Shown here: positions 26,859-39,661 of the stretch, one piece after another
Position numbering within the stretch: the first letter of the stretch is position 1
How the letters are laid out: every line of letters starts with the position of its first letter
Assembly: GCA_030737835.1 (NCBI GenBank)
Contig: CM060849.1
Coordinates: 26,594,311 to 26,658,310, forward strand
DNA: 64,000 bases
Reading direction: 5' to 3'
From: Acorus gramineus
Lineage: Eukaryota; Streptophyta; Magnoliopsida; Acorales; Acoraceae
Notes under the pieces: generated by a model
What the model was told of the DNA's origin: nothing
What the model saw: the letters and a program-made list of their open reading frames with translations, nothing else
Database searches by the model: none
Position numbers and translations under genes: made by a program

Positions 26859-27876
26859 TTTTTTTTTTGAGTTAAATATAGTCATTTTCTATTCCTATAG
26901 TAAGAAAGAACATGACCGAATGAGGTAAGGAAAGGAGAAGAATAACATAACTCGAAAGAAAGCAAATAAAACAGAAAAACCACTGAAAATTAACTCTCTA
27001 GACTCCACGCCTCTCATTCCGAGGGCAGTAATGCATACCCTACCATTGGCGCGTATAAAAGGTTTCTAACCCACCTTCTCTGAATGACCCATACTACTCC
27101 ACAATGTGTAACGCGTTCTCCTCGAATATGATACTCGAAGCTCCGCCCATACATGTGCCCCATTCCTTAATGAAATGGATCGTAGACTCCCAAAGGTTTT
27201 CGAAATAGAACGTCGCACCCTTAAAGATTACATCATTTCTTGCCTGCCAAATAGCCCATGTACAAGCCAGAAACAGCGATAGCCACACCCTACCTGCTAT
27301 GCTCCCATCGTTCTTCGTTCGCATTCGCCGAGCCACCTCCCATAGCTCCTCAAGTGAGCGGCAGAGCATCGGCTTCCCAGATGCCACCGCGAGCAAGGAC
27401 CAAAGCCGGAGTGCAACAGGACATTTGCAAAACAGGTACTCAATAGTTTCATCCCCACCTTGACACAGAGAGCATTGAATCTCTTCCAATGGTCTCCACC
27501 GTGACCGGAAGACCTTCGTGACTATGCGGTTATGTAAAAGGAACCAGTTGAAGCATTTGACTTTCAATGGAATTTTTGCTTTCTAAATTACCTCTGCACG
27601 CGCATTGAAAGTACTGTCAGTTGTTGCCTCTCTGGTCAACCATTCATACCCTTGCCGTACTGAATAGCATTGCCCAGTTTTTCCTGCCCAAATCACTTAG
27701 TCCGCCCTTCCTTCTTCCGGTCTAAACCCCTGAACGAGCCCCAACAGTTTGGTGAATTGCACAATCTCCTCACCTCTCAGACCCCGGCGCATGCGCGTGT
27801 CCCAACATCCGCCCGAGTCCTCGACCATCCAGAACTCACACACTCTCCCCTATGCACGTATGGCTTTCCATGCTAG
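26859..27876 (-). mobile_element. LINE 3' end with zf-RVT domain, degenerate
   Basis: The minus-strand frame at 27567-27094 reads KVKCFNWFLLHNRIVT, then CSLCQGGDETIEYLFCKCP, then TWAIWQARNDVIFKG. This is the zinc-binding reverse-transcriptase tail (zf-RVT, C-x2-C...H/C) of plant LINEs. Upstream, GQCYSVRQGYEWL and VI*KAKIPLKVK continue the same domain, with TAG where the family has Trp, plus other frame breaks. A T10 run at 26859-26868 marks the poly(A) tail on this strand. It is a dead 5'-truncated copy, probably from an element with a longer reverse transcriptase. Confidence 0.85.
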
Positions 27877-29469
27877 TCTAGGAAAATGAACATTATTACA
27901 TTACACTCAATTCATTTATAAACCCATTTATATTTTATAATCCTGGATATATCATTTTCACTAATTATAAAATATGTATTTTTATTTTCAAGAAGCAACT
28001 TTGTCACCTCTTTGCATTAGATTGTATTTTATATATACAAATGCTCATCTGGCAGACTAAAATCACCACAAAAAGAATTATATTAACATATTTTGTCAAT
28101 ATTTCTTCCACCCCCACTTGTCCCAATTAGGTAATCCAAGATTATAATTCCCAGATAGGAATCTATTTACATTATTATTATTATTATTATTATAAGTTTT
28201 GTCACATACAACACTTAGTTATACGTGAAATTTAATATCTTCAACGAAATATGTAATTTATTAAAATAAATATTTTATTTTTATAAATATACGGGCTTCG
28301 TTAACTGAAATGCATGTATAATTATATAATTAATGCAAGTGAATGCAATAAATGTTCCTAACATTATCATATTAATATTGTTTCACTCAAAGTGATTGGT
28401 GGTTATAAACTTAAACTGGATCCGGGAATTCCGGAATAGCACGCACAGTGTGACTGGCCGTTACAGAATCTGGTATTGCGCATGTCAGTACTGACCCTAA
28501 TCCCATCAAACTGTTGCTGTTTATACCAAATTGGGTTGGTGTTAGGCTAAAAGGTTTAAGAGAACAAAAACAAAAAAATTCTTGTTCCTTCCCAATATAT
28601 CAAAATTATAAAAACTATCCGGAATTGTATTTAATTAAGTTAAAATATTATTATATAAAAAATGATACGATACGGAAATCATACCTCCCATCTTATTATC
28701 ATTTTATCCCTGTTCATATGTTTTAATGAATTTTAATTTTAATCGGACAGTAAGAAACTGATCTATAGACTAATCACTTTTTTTTTTTAAGAATGAAAGG
28801 GGGATTAAGATTTAAGGAGAGAGATTTGGCTCATTGTGATAATTTTATCTTTTTGACAAAATCTATACTTTTGAACAATTTTTTAAAGATGATTGCACGT
28901 AAGGATAGGGGGGAATGATGTCTATATTTTATTATTTTACTCATGATATCTAAATATCTAAGGATGCTATGGAATGGTCCCCCCCCCCCCCCCAAAAAAA
29001 AAAAAAAAATAAAAAGCAATACTATGATATGTTTGATCCAAATCAATTTGGATGACCAAATTGACTAAATTGTAAGTTATAGTGCAGGACTATTTTGTTT
29101 ATAGAAAATAGCAAAATAAAAACGTTAAATCATATTAAACTTATTAGTTATATGAAAATAAAATTTTAAACCATACTACACATATCAATTATATAAAAAT
29201 AATTTTGATGAAACAATTTAGGTAGTTTTTACTAAGTTCCAAAAAAAAAAAAAAAAGGTGGGGCATGAACCTTACGAGAGACATTTTGCAATCACCAAGT
29301 CATTGGTTGGCGGTTTAGAGTAATGTTTGAAAACTATAATCTTGTTCAGAGTAGCTCAGTGGAGACTCACCAGAATCTTGGTGAGTTAGCTAGTATCATG
29401 GATTTACTTTCCATTAATGCATGTTCAACTCTCACCCTCTACTTATCTGGTATCCATAAGAAAACTTCT
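27877..29469. other. Intergenic DNA, no gene seen
   Basis: AT-rich. Contains an ATT trinucleotide run near 28170-28191 and a C15-A16 double homopolymer at 28979-29009, similar in layout to the one at 3036-3078. No gene is supported. Confidence 0.5.
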
Positions 29470-29861
29470 AGCCCCTATTTGAAATGGGGATAAGTTTTAT
29501 TTTAGAGTATACATTTATTCGAGCATAAGTGAGTATAAATAAGGATAAAGTGATTTTGTGTTTGATTGTGTTTTGAATTATTCTTGTTGGTAAACGTAAG
29601 AATAAATGTTTTGATGTTTGGGTAAAATGTGAATAAAGTATGGATAAGAATTTATAAAAGGTAAAAAGTAATGATAGTTGATTTGATAGGTGATTTATAA
29701 GAGGTGATGACAGTTGATTTGACAGTAGACCCACATATTCTTTGAATGGAATAACCCAGGATAACTTTTATTCTAGGGATTGATTAAAATCCATATACCA
29801 CTTAATACCAGTTTATTCTAGCATACTTTATCTGGGGTTATCCGGGATAAACAAACACCCC
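29470..29861 (+). mobile_element. MITE-like element, family shared with 41.6 and 45.6 kb
   Basis: About 390 bp, from AGCCCCTATTTGAAATGGGG to GGGATAAACAAACACCCC. It is similar, in opposite orientation, to 41648-42101 and 45640-46088: all share a stretch like GTGTTTGATTGTGTTTTGAA and then ATAGTTGATTTGATAGGTGA. Non-coding. The boundaries come from the shared similarity. Confidence 0.6.
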
Positions 29862-30419
29862 AAAATATTTATCTGGACGGTTATACCGAAAACAAACGGG
29901 GGGGCTGGTACGGTGTTGCAACACCAGACACTTGGGGGATTAGTCACTGTCTCGAATGATCTGTGATATCTCTGATAAAATAAATAAAAAAATTTAAGAG
30001 CGTTTGAAAATGCATTTAAAAAGAAGTAATTTTATAAAAAGTAAATAAAATTCAATCAGAAGGGATCTCACTTTTTATTTTTATTTTTTAAAAATTTTAT
30101 AAGAAAAATTAAAATAAACATTTTATTTAAGAATATCAAACAGCCAACAGAACTCGTTTTATAAATCATTAGTTATTATATACAAGTCTACTATTAAAGA
30201 GGAAGTAAATATCTTTTTTTACTCTCCTGGAACTAATGGGAGTTCTTTTATGATAGGTATTTCTTGTAATTCTTTTAAAGTGAACATTCTGTTTCTTTAA
30301 TTTTAAAAAATTAAAAAACAGTTTGACTTTTGTTTTTTATTTTTGAACCCTGATGTGCATGCAGTAAAAGAAGAAAAGGACACTGACGTAATTAGATTCC
30401 AATGAGAGGGCATAATGAC

Positions 30420-30690
30420 GAAATATCGGACATCTTCCAAACTTTTTACGTCCCACCAAAAAAATAACAAAAATGGTTCTCGTTCCATGCATCACCATCG
30501 ATTCAATGAACCCAAATAAAGAATAAAGAACCGTACATTCAGTGCACCTGTGGACGGCGCAACCAAAGCCAAGTCAAATCCGACCGAACAATATCGGCGT
30601 AGATTTGGTGTCTGAAGAAGGGCATTTTAGGAAACCCGTCAAACACGTAGACCTGCATTTTTTTTTTTTTCTTTTTTTTGGTTTTCAGTC
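30420..30690 (+). repeat. Upstream part of the GH3 duplication block (copy 1)
   Basis: Similar to 42221-42505 and 46207-46490, sharing ATCTTCCAAACT(A/T)TTTACGTCC, CGGCGTAGATTTGGTG-like sequence and GTCAAACACGTAGACCTGCA. It lies upstream of the first GH3 gene, as the third copy lies upstream of the second, so it marks the left part of the duplicated block. The conserved phrases could be regulatory, but this is not shown. Confidence 0.65.
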
Positions 30691-30764
30691 CAAAATTTAA
30701 AAAAAGGGGGAAAATCCAAATAACAAACCATCCATCCCCCACCTCCACACACTCTAAACTAATC

Positions 30765-31195
30765 CGGATACGAATCGGATATGACAATATCCATATCTTA
30801 ATTTTTGAATTCGGATATGAATCGAAGACGAATATTTTTTAGATAATTGACATGTTTGAATATTAATATTAATTTGAATAATTAAGTGATATTTTATGAA
30901 GATGTCAAAATTAAAATTAATATTTTAAAACTTATTATCGCTTTCAATATCATACAGTGAAAATTTAATAGTATTATAATATATTATCATTGTGATTAAT
31001 CATATAAGATAATAATATGGGCAATATATAATACAAATATATATATTTTTGTAATATATGTCGGATACGAATATTTTTTGGATCGGATAGACTGATATCC
31101 ATATCCGCATTCCGGATCTTCGAATATCAGATATTTGATATTTTTCGGATACAGATTCAGATCGAATTCGGATTTTTTCAGATAATTGACAGGCG
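30765..31195. repeat. Dispersed repeat rich in GGATATC-type motifs
   Basis: Both ends carry CGGATA(C/T)GAAT and CATATCC motifs in opposite directions, giving a fold-back layout. The right end ATTGACAGGCGTACCCT resembles plant hAT-type termini. It interrupts the similarity between the GH3 upstream regions, so it probably inserted after the GH3 duplication. The left boundary is unclear. Confidence 0.45.
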
Positions 31196-31211
31196 TACCC
31201 TAAACCGCATG

Positions 31212-31661
31212 AATCCACATAACCCCCTCGATATTCTTAAAGTCCATATAGCCCCGTGAAAATATCTATATAAATCTAAATAGTACTTGAGTTAAATTTT
31301 TATTGACAGATTATGATTATTATACGAATATTCTGTCTCATTAATCTGGATTGAAAACATAGTATACTAAAACCTTTTATAATGTGAAAAATTCTTAATA
31401 AATGACAATTTTATTCTTCTAAATAAAGTTTTATAATCTATCTAGAAGAGTAAAATTATCATGTACAGAAGGTTGTCCGCATGTTTTAAAAAATTATAAG
31501 GGTTAAAATATACTATATTTTTAGTTAGGGTTAACAAAATGAAATATCTTCAGAATATCCCTTATCTGTAACAAATGTTTATCTCAGGGGCTTATATGAA
31601 TTTATATTGATGTTTTTAGGGAGTTATATGGACTTTAAGAAAATCCAGGGGGTTATTTGGA
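31212..31661. mobile_element. MITE with ~50-bp terminal inverted repeats
   Basis: The left end ATCCACATAACCCCCTCGAT is the inverse complement, with a few changes, of the right end ATCCAGGGGGTTATTTGGAT. Just inside, CTTAAAGTCCATATAGCCC matches GGAGTTATATGGACTTTAAG. Same family as 18935-19432. The right end is only about 30 bp upstream of the TATA-like box of the first GH3 gene. Confidence 0.7.
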
Positions 31662-31693
31662 TATTTCTCTAAAAAAAAATTGATTTTTGGGGC

Positions 31694-31702
31694 TTTAAAT
31701 AT
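31694..31702 (+). promoter_or_regulatory. TATA-like element of GH3 copy 1 (TTTAAATAT)
   Basis: GGGGCTTTAAATATGG here corresponds to GGGGCTATAAATATGG at the second GH3 gene, so the first copy has lost the canonical TATAAATA. Transcription would start near 31725. An ATG at 31731 with a stop three codons later (M-T-N-stop) would form a tiny upstream frame; the second copy has ATA there. A 5'UTR intron at 31843-32483 (G|GTGAGA ... TTTACAG) follows. Confidence 0.55.
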
Positions 31703-32523
31703 GGAAGACCAAGAGAGGCTTTGGTTCTCCATGACCAACTAGCTTCTCTCCCTCTCTCTCCCTCTCACTCTATGTTGGGTCTTTTGAGAGCTTCGATTGC
31801 TCACTGAGTCTACACAGTGACTCATACGGTGCCGATTGATTGGTGAGAAACTCAAATGAGTTTTTTTTTTTTTTTTTGGCATTCATTGATGTTGGTTTTA
31901 TTTGGATGCGTGTACGGTTGTAACTGTCGATGGTTTGTTGATTTTTTCTTTCTTTCAGTTATTCGATTATGTGACTTTTTTTGTTTTTGAGGTGGGGGCT
32001 TTTGATATTCCGTGAAGGGGACTTAATATATGGGTATTAAAAGTTTGATTTTTTTTTTCTTTCTTATTTATATACACATCTTCTGTAATGATTTTGTGGA
32101 GTCAAAATTTGGTTTTTGGGTAAGGAAGACTTTTTTTTGGGGTTTGGGATCGGGAAGTCTTTGAAAGATTTATTAGTGTTTCAGTTTCCTGAATAATCCA
32201 TCATTGATGTGTTTTTTCAATTTTCCTTTAATGGGTTCATTTGATTTCTTCCTCTTATAGTTTGCATGTCATAAATTTATTACTTGTTTTAGGATTATGC
32301 TTTAATGGCTCTCTCTGTCTCTCTCTTTTCAAGAAGAAAAGTTTGTTTCACTAACACACACAATTTTGGGCATGGCTAGTTAAGATGGGCTTTGTTATAC
32401 TGTGCTTCAACTATTTCTTTTAATTGGGTCTTCTGTTTTCATGGATATGAAATCTGATGTAACTTTTCTCCTCTGCTTTACAGTGGCTTTGAAAGCGATT
32501 GGTGTGCTTAGAAGCACTTAAAG

Positions 32524-35500
32524 ATGTTAGAGAAGATGGAGGAATCTAAGCATGAGAGGGTGATAGAGGAATTCGAGGCGCTCACGAAGGACGCGGGTCG
32601 TGTTCAGATCGAGACCCTGCGTAGGATTCTCGAATTGAATGGTGAGGCAGAGTATTTGCAGAGTTTTGGGCTTGGTGGCCGAACTGACCCCGAGAGCTAT
32701 AAAGCTCGTGTACCATTGGTTACCCATTCGGACTTGGAGCCTTACATACAGAGAATAACAGATGGGGAGGAGTCTCCAATTCTTACCGGGAAGTGTGTGA
32801 CAGCGATTTCGTTGAGGTATGGTGTTTACGATCGATTCTTCAAAGTTCTTTTTGAATTATATCAAATGAAAAATGAATGAAAGTGTGTGTGTTTGCAGTT
32901 CTGGTACGACCGGGGGGAGGTCCAAGTTTGTCCCTTTCAATGATGAGTTGGTGAAGTCTACAATGCAGATCTATCGCACATCCTTCGCCTTCAGAAATAG
33001 GTTATAACACATCCTTCTCCGAGTGAATTTTGTTAGTATTTTTTTGGGGTTTAAAATGTTTTCCCTTCTAGAGAAGCTCGACATGACCATTTGAATTTCC
33101 AATATGCAAGAAAATTTTCGTTTGTCTTGTTTCTATAAGAACTGTTTTGATTATGTTTTATGCGTCTGAAGTATGAGAGTCTATTATTGATTTTTGCAAT
33201 CAGTAAATTTTTTCGGAGAAATGGACTGGCTTTAAACTTGGATGCTTTTGTAAGAAAACAAATCATGGCTTCCAACTAATCGAAAAGAATTTCTCTTCCG
33301 TAAATTGAAGATGCACCCTCTGAACTTTTCCAAATGTTTGGAAAAATTCTCCGATTGGATTTCTTCCACTACCTATAAAATGAACATTGGTTTGTCAAAC
33401 TGTACATTTACGTATCCAGAATCCAATTTTTTTTTTTCCAATTTGGATGATTTATCACATTCTTCATAGTTTAAATAACTGATTTGAGTTGTCATAGCTG
33501 CACTCAGACTAAACATAGTTTTTTTTAACATGTATTTTTCCATAATAATTTAGAAACTAGTTTAAATATCTCCATACCATACTTAATTTTCTGATCTACA
33601 AATATGCACATACCATATCAAGTGGAATACTTACCAGTTACCAAATATGTAATACATGAACTTTGTGACTATGCAGGGAATACCCTATTAAGAATGGAAA
33701 AGCCCTCCAATTCATTTACAGTGGTAAGCAATTTAAAACAAGAGGGGGTCTCACTGCCTCCACGGCCACCACACATGTGTTCCGCTGTGACCAGTTTAAG
33801 AACACGATGAAAGACATCATGTCCCAATGTTGTAGTCCTGATGAAGTCATCTTTGGCCCGGACTTCAGCCAAACTTTGTATTGCCACCTTTTGTGTGGCC
33901 TGATCTACTCTGAAGAGGTGCAGTTCATATCTTCTACGTTTGCGCATGGAATTGTCCACGCATTCCGTACATTTGAACAAATATGGGAAGAATTATGTGA
34001 CAATATCAGAGAGGGAGTGCTTTCAAGTAGAGTGACTGTCCCTTCTGTTCGGGCAGCTGTTTCCAAACTCTTGAAGCCAAACCCCAAATTGGCTGATGAT
34101 ATATATGGAAAGTGTTCTAGGTTGAGTAACTGGTATGGAGTGATACCTGAGCTTTGGCCCAATGCAAAGTATGTTTATGGTATCATGACAGGGTCGATGG
34201 AGCTTTATCTCAAGAAATTGAGACATTATGCGGGAGACTTGCCCCTTGTGAGTTCAGACTATGGGTCTTCCGAAGGATGGATTGGCGCAAATATCAACCC
34301 TTTGTTGCCTCCTGAGTCAGTGACTTATGCGGTGCTTCCTGATATTGCGTACTTTGAATTTATCCCACTCAGAGAGGAACTTGAGGAGCAAGAGCTGGGT
34401 AATACTGGTTCCACCATTGTTTATAAGGAGTTGGAGCCAGTTGGACTTACGGAGGTCAAGATTGGTGAAGAGTATGAGCTTGTCTTCACCAGCTTTGCAG
34501 GTACCAACAAACTTCATATTTTGGTTCTCTATAATTTTCCCTTTGAAGTATGCCTGTGGTGAAATCTTTAGCACATATTTTTGCAATCTTGCTTGCTTAA
34601 ACACCATGCCATTTTGTCTTGAGGGCGTTGTCCACTAATATTTTGTGTTCTGTGTCGTCTTGCTTATCTGATTTTTTCCCCCTTTATGAATAGCTTCTTC
34701 TCACTTTTTGTATTATGTGAAGTTATGAATTTATGGATAGAAACTGCCATTTGACCTCCCACTAACCACCCTCTTAATTGATTTGCTTTTTTTTACTTCA
34801 TGTTTGACACAGATTTGGAGTCTTAAAAAAATAATGTTCATGTTGTCGTTTTTTTATTAGTGGATTTAAGAAATTTTAGATATTTCCTGTTTTCCATCTT
34901 CTATTTGGATCTATTTTGTGATCTAGTAAATCTATCATTTGATTTTCATGCTTTCCTGTCATGCTAGATAGTTGTTTATGCAGAACGAAGTTATTCAGTA
35001 TTAAAAAAAATAAAAATAAATAAGTGTTAAATAGTAGCTTTGCGGTAGGTAAAGACAGCCTTTCATTAATACTATCCAGTTGGTCAATTCAGTAATTCAT
35101 TTATCATCAGGACTTTAACCATTGAACAAACTTTATAACTGTGGTCCCATTTGTTTTTCTTTATTTGGCTACTTTTTCTTTTTACTAACTTCATATCTAA
35201 GGTCCCCTGCATTGTTTGCAACTCTAAAACCTGTATATCAAACTCATCTACTGCTGATGCTTGATGTTGAAAAAACGATAACAGTCGACATACATTAATG
35301 CCTTTAAGAAAGGAAAAAGAAACATTTGAAGAACTTTCATATGGTTTGTTTTTTCCACGAATCAGCTTTGAAAATTAGTCCATTGGAAGTGCAGTTTCAA
35401 GCTTATCTTCAGGAGTGATGTCTGCTTTAGTGTCATCTAAGTTGATTGTCTGTTCTAATGTCCTCTGGGTTCAAGTTCAGTTTAGCTGAAACACACAAAT

Positions 35501-36837
35501 TTTTCTTATATAGGTGATCCCAAACATGTTGCATTAAATTTTCCATTGCGCTCCGCTGATTCATTATGGTTGTTTTGGAAGAATCCAACCTGAAGCAATT
35601 AAATTATGAGCTATAAACTTAATCATGTCATCCATGACGATCATTGCATGGTGTCACTAACAGAACAGCGTAGGTTCTTTTGTTCATGCCATGTGAGAAA
35701 TAGACAACAACATTAGAATTATAACATATGCATAAAAATAAGTTATTCAATCCATTAAAATATATGGGTTCTTTTATTTCTTGTTTAACCTTGCAGAGTT
35801 TCCTTAGCAGACTACTTTGTCAAGGTGTCGTCCTTTTCTTGATTTAATTGCCTTTTACGTAACGTAAATATCCGAGGATTCCGAGTGCATACACATCTTT
35901 TGTATTTTAGTCTTTGCTGCTGTTATCGTCATCATCTTGGTACATGCACAAATTGGATTTCTATCAAGATTTCTCAGGGCCCCAATTTTGTTTGCCTTTG
36001 CAAAATCAATTTTCATTGGTTCCCTTCGGATGTTTTTAAACTTTAACTTTTGATTTCATATTTTGATTTTTATATTTTTTAAAAAAAAATTAGACGACTG
36101 AGATCATCTTTTTATGGAAAAGCAGCTTTATGGAAGAAAAAAAAAAGTATTCTTGAAAATTGGTTCCAATGAAAAAGGATTCAAACCTTGGTTGGTTGAT
36201 GGAAATCAATTCTATGGACATGGCCTCTATCCGAATTGATTGATTGCAACCCACATATAAGTCTTGTAATCTTTCTTCGTGGTTTCCACTCGCAGGTCTA
36301 TATCGGTATCGCCTAGGCGATGTTGTAAAGGTGAAAGGCTTCCACGATTCAACACCCGAGCTCCAATTTGTGTGTAGGCGAAACCTCCTCCTGACCATTA
36401 ACATTGACAAGAACACAGAGAAAGACCTCCAATTAGCCGTTGTGGAGGCAACAAAGCTACTGGCTGATGAGAAGATCGAGCTCGTTGACTTTACAAGCCA
36501 TGTGGACCTATCGACGGACCCTGGCCACTACGTCATATTCTGGGAATTGAGCGGGGAAGGCAGCGAAGATGTCTTGCATGCATGCTGTGACCGCCTTGAC
36601 CTCTCTTTTGTGGACGCTGGGTATGTGAGTTCGAGGAAGGTCAGGACCATAGGACCACTTGAGCTGCGTGTGGTCCAGCAAGGGACTTTCCATAAGATAC
36701 TTGACCACTACCTCGGGCTCGGGGCGGCGGTCAGCCAGTTCAAGATGCCTAGGTGTGTCAATGCCTCTAATGCTAAAGTGTTACAGATCATGTGCAACAA
36801 TGTTGTGAAGAGTTATTTCAGCACTACTTTCTGTTAG
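32524..36837 (+). CDS. GH3 acyl-acid amido synthetase, JAR1 group, copy 1
   Basis: GH3 enzymes adenylate acyl hormones and join them to amino acids in the cytosol. The JAR1 group makes jasmonoyl-isoleucine, so that substrate is inferred. Coding exons: 32524-32816, 32899-33000, 33677-34500, 36296-36837, giving 1761 nt (586 aa; Arabidopsis JAR1 has 575). Motifs seen: SSGTTGGRSK (98-107), YGSSEG (327-332) and LYRYRLGDVV (408-417) for ATP/AMP binding, then CRRNLLLTINIDKNTE and the C-terminal QFKMPRCV. The start chosen is MLEKMEES; the second in-frame ATG is four codons on. All joints are GT/AG and no break is seen. A 5'UTR intron precedes the start. The last intron is 1795 bp. This is the left member of a tandem pair about 95% identical in protein (28 differences counted by eye). 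Confidence 0.95.
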
Positions 36838-37483
36838 TAATTGTGATTGTGTTTGTTGTAATTATTGTTGAGGATAAAAGGTGGGAACAGTCTTGTTTGT
36901 GTTTCTTCAGAGGATGTTTCCATCTGTATGAAAAATAAAATAAAATGTATTTGAATGAATTTTATATAAAATTGAAGAATCATATATTTCTTGCAGCAAA
37001 GTATATCCTTGAAAAAACAACTGGAAAGAAGAATGTACATAAGAATCATGTGTAACATAACTAAGCATTAATAAAGCTTTGGATTTTTTTTTTTTATGAA
37101 ATCGATATCCTGCCAGACACTTTCGCAACACATGCTTTTCAATTGCTGTGTTTTTTTTTTTTATTCTAATGAAGTGAGAGGAGGGGTTTGAAATGCAACT
37201 ATGTTATAAAGTGTTTGAATCCGCATTTAGAAACTCTTTGCTTTTTAAAACAGGGAATCCACCCAAGAGTGATGTAAACAATTAAATTGTAACTTCGTTG
37301 CTATACAATGATATAATAATGAAATTTTGGAACTCATTGAAATTAAAGGTAAATGATACATAATAAATGTCTCATTGAAAGCAATCAATATCTCATGCCA
37401 AAACACACAGTTGTCCACAAACTGGCATGTAAGTATAACCAATCCATTTAAAAGATGTTACATGCATGATTCACATAAAACTT

Positions 37484-37852
37484 TCATTTTTTTCTCAAAG
37501 AAGCAAGTATGCTACTAAAAAGCATTGCCATGTTACCCTTCTTCCCTATCAAGTACCTTCCTAACCCTCCCAACTTCGAAAATCTCTTCTTCTCTAGCAT
37601 CTTGATCTTATTATTATCGGAGATCTGGCCAGATAACGGCCTCTTCGAATCCGTCCCACCACCAGAGAATATGAGATTGCGATCGAGGAAATGATAGACT
37701 GAGATGAGCTCGAAAGAGTCGTATAATGGGCTGCCACAGTCCCAGACATTCATGTCTTGTTCCATCTGTGTTGCTGCTGCTGCTGCTTCTATCCAAACTA
37801 ATTTTGGATTTGATGTGAGGGACTGCATCCATTTGGTTTTTTTTTTCCCCAA
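37484..37852 (-). CDS. Small plant protein of unknown function (122 aa, intronless)
   Basis: A single open frame beginning MGKKKTKWMQSL and ending LFSSILASLRKK. The centre, VWDCGSPLYDSFELISVYHFLDR, resembles a family of short plant proteins with a GSPLYDS(F/Y)EL core and a hydrophobic H-L-(I/D)-R stretch, for which I know no function. The C-terminus is basic (KIKMLEKKRFSKLGGLGRYL). There is no signal peptide or membrane span. It is convergent with the first GH3 gene. A second copy in the GH3 duplication (54840-55106) is truncated and has a stop. Cross-copy conservation of the core and the coding-like composition support a real gene. Confidence 0.7.
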   Translation of the reverse strand: MGKKKTKWMQSLTSNPKLVWIEAAAAATQMEQDMNVWDCGSPLYDSFELISVYHFLDRNLIFSGGGTDSKRPLSGQISDNNKIKMLEKKRFSKLGGLGRYLIGKKGNMAMLFSSILASLRKK

Positions 37853-39044
37853 CTTTTGGAGGGGGATCTGTGATGTGATCTATGGAGGTAGATGACAGAT
37901 GTGGCTGCTGATATATATAATTGATGTCCAACTAATGTGGGAAACAGAGGAAAGTGTGTATCCATGTGGAGAGGTTAATTGTGGTCAGTTTTGTATTCAT
38001 GTGAAGTGTTTTTTTTGGGGACCTATGTTTGCTGGACCACGTGTGATGGGGGGTGTCTCATGTGCTTCATGGCATTCTTTTATTGGGGTTGTCGAATGTT
38101 CTTATTTATTTAGTTAATTTTTTAGAAAATGATAAGTTGGACATGTGTGTTGTCCTTTTCATAGCTCACAGCTCTCACTGTTTTTCTTATTTAAAAAAAA
38201 ATAATATAACACTCGGCCCATTGAATACACATATATTATAAAAAGTGAGTATATACATTGAGAGAAATAATTTTTATATATTATACTAAACTATCACAAT
38301 TTATTATGTATTATCATAGTGTATAGATAATCGAATAACCGCTTCTAGATTATAAATGTGGTTGCAAAACAGACTGTTTGTATCCATGACTGGTCATGGG
38401 AGAAGACAACTATCGCAATTGTCTAGAGCACTAACCCATTGAGTGCCCTTTGGAACCATGGAATAAAGTAGATGGACGGTGAAATGTGTCACTTTTCTTT
38501 TGGTGAATTAATTTATCTCAATGAAGCCTAAAATCACCCCCCCTCCCCTCAAATCTCTCCAATCATAATAACAAAATCTCTATTTATGTAGTTATTTTCA
38601 TTTCAAGAAGATCTCTCTCTAACATTCATATATCTCTCCCTCTCTCTCTGATTAATTAAATTAAATATTGAATAAGTATTTTTATAATTTTTTAAAACTT
38701 TTTCCATTCAAAATTTAAATTTTTTTTTGTTGCTTTTGGGCTTTTAGATTACTATAAAATATTTTATAATATTTGTAGCTTTTAATAAAATAAAAATGAT
38801 ATAAAATATTTAATCAAGTTAGATTTGTTGTGAATATACATGAACCCTAATTTAAAATTCTGTTAAGAACCTAGTAAAAAAAATAATTCTCATGACCGGA
38901 CTTTAGTGTATCAACACTCTAAAAATATTTTCCTATAATAAGAGTAAAACTTGGAACTTATAAGTTATAGTCTCTCCATAAATATCAAGTGGTTAAAAGA
39001 TTTGGTATGTGGTCCATTGTGTTTCAGACTTTCAGTTACTAAAT
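37853..39044. other. Intergenic DNA, no gene seen
   Basis: The first part is probably promoter and leader of the minus-strand small gene. The rest is AT-rich with CT-rich runs near 38538-38560 and 38610-38650. No gene is supported. Confidence 0.5.
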
Positions 39045-39342
39045 GCTGGTTTTGATAATGTGATAAGTGGTGGGATAAAGGATAATTATGGAGATAAGTG
39101 AATAGAATAACTGTTTATCTCTGTTTGATATAAAAATAATCTGGATAAACTATGGATAATTGTTTCAATTTTAAAATAAAAATGAGAATATTTTGTTTCA
39201 CCAAATGATTGGGATATCATTTATTCTTACTTTTTGTCTCGATTTTGACAAATGTGAATAAGAACAAAATTGATGAAAGTTTTATCTCCTAAATTTAGAA
39301 TAACTTATCTTTAAAAACTTTAATATTTTTTAAACTAGCCCT
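39045..39342. mobile_element. MITE-like element, second copy of the 11.5-kb family
   Basis: Runs from GCTGGTTTTGATAATG to TTTAAACTAGCCCT, and aligns in reverse with 11537-11836. It shares TTTATCTC(T)GTTTGATAT-type sequence and the GTCTCGATTTTGACAAATGT stretch. Non-coding. Confidence 0.55.
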
Positions 39343-39661
39343 AAATTTTTGCATCAACCACCATGGAACAACTTGTTTGTCGTGTCGGACTCTGTCGTGG
39401 AATAACGATGGGCCTAGCATGATACGGGCCCATTTAAACCTCGACAGCCCGCCTCGCTTACCATGGTGGACCCTACTGTGGGACAACGACCTTGCTAGCC
39501 CACTGGTGTGGCCCATGTACCCTGTTATGGTCCAAAAAATAAAATCTAATCATAGTTAAAATGTTTGATTTACGGGGTAGTCAATTAGGATTTTCATGGA
39601 CAAAATGTTCATGTTCATGGATTTATAAATTTGATGTTTTTCAATCAGGATTTTGGTTCAT

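Noticed and set aside
27258-27876. Plus-strand open frames opposite the LINE tail
   Set aside because: Antisense of zf-RVT sequence; the minus strand carries the recognisable domain.
33669-33980. Minus-strand open frame opposite GH3 exon 3
   Set aside because: It is the antisense shadow of exon 3. The same frame recurs at 50093-50404 only because the exon is duplicated.
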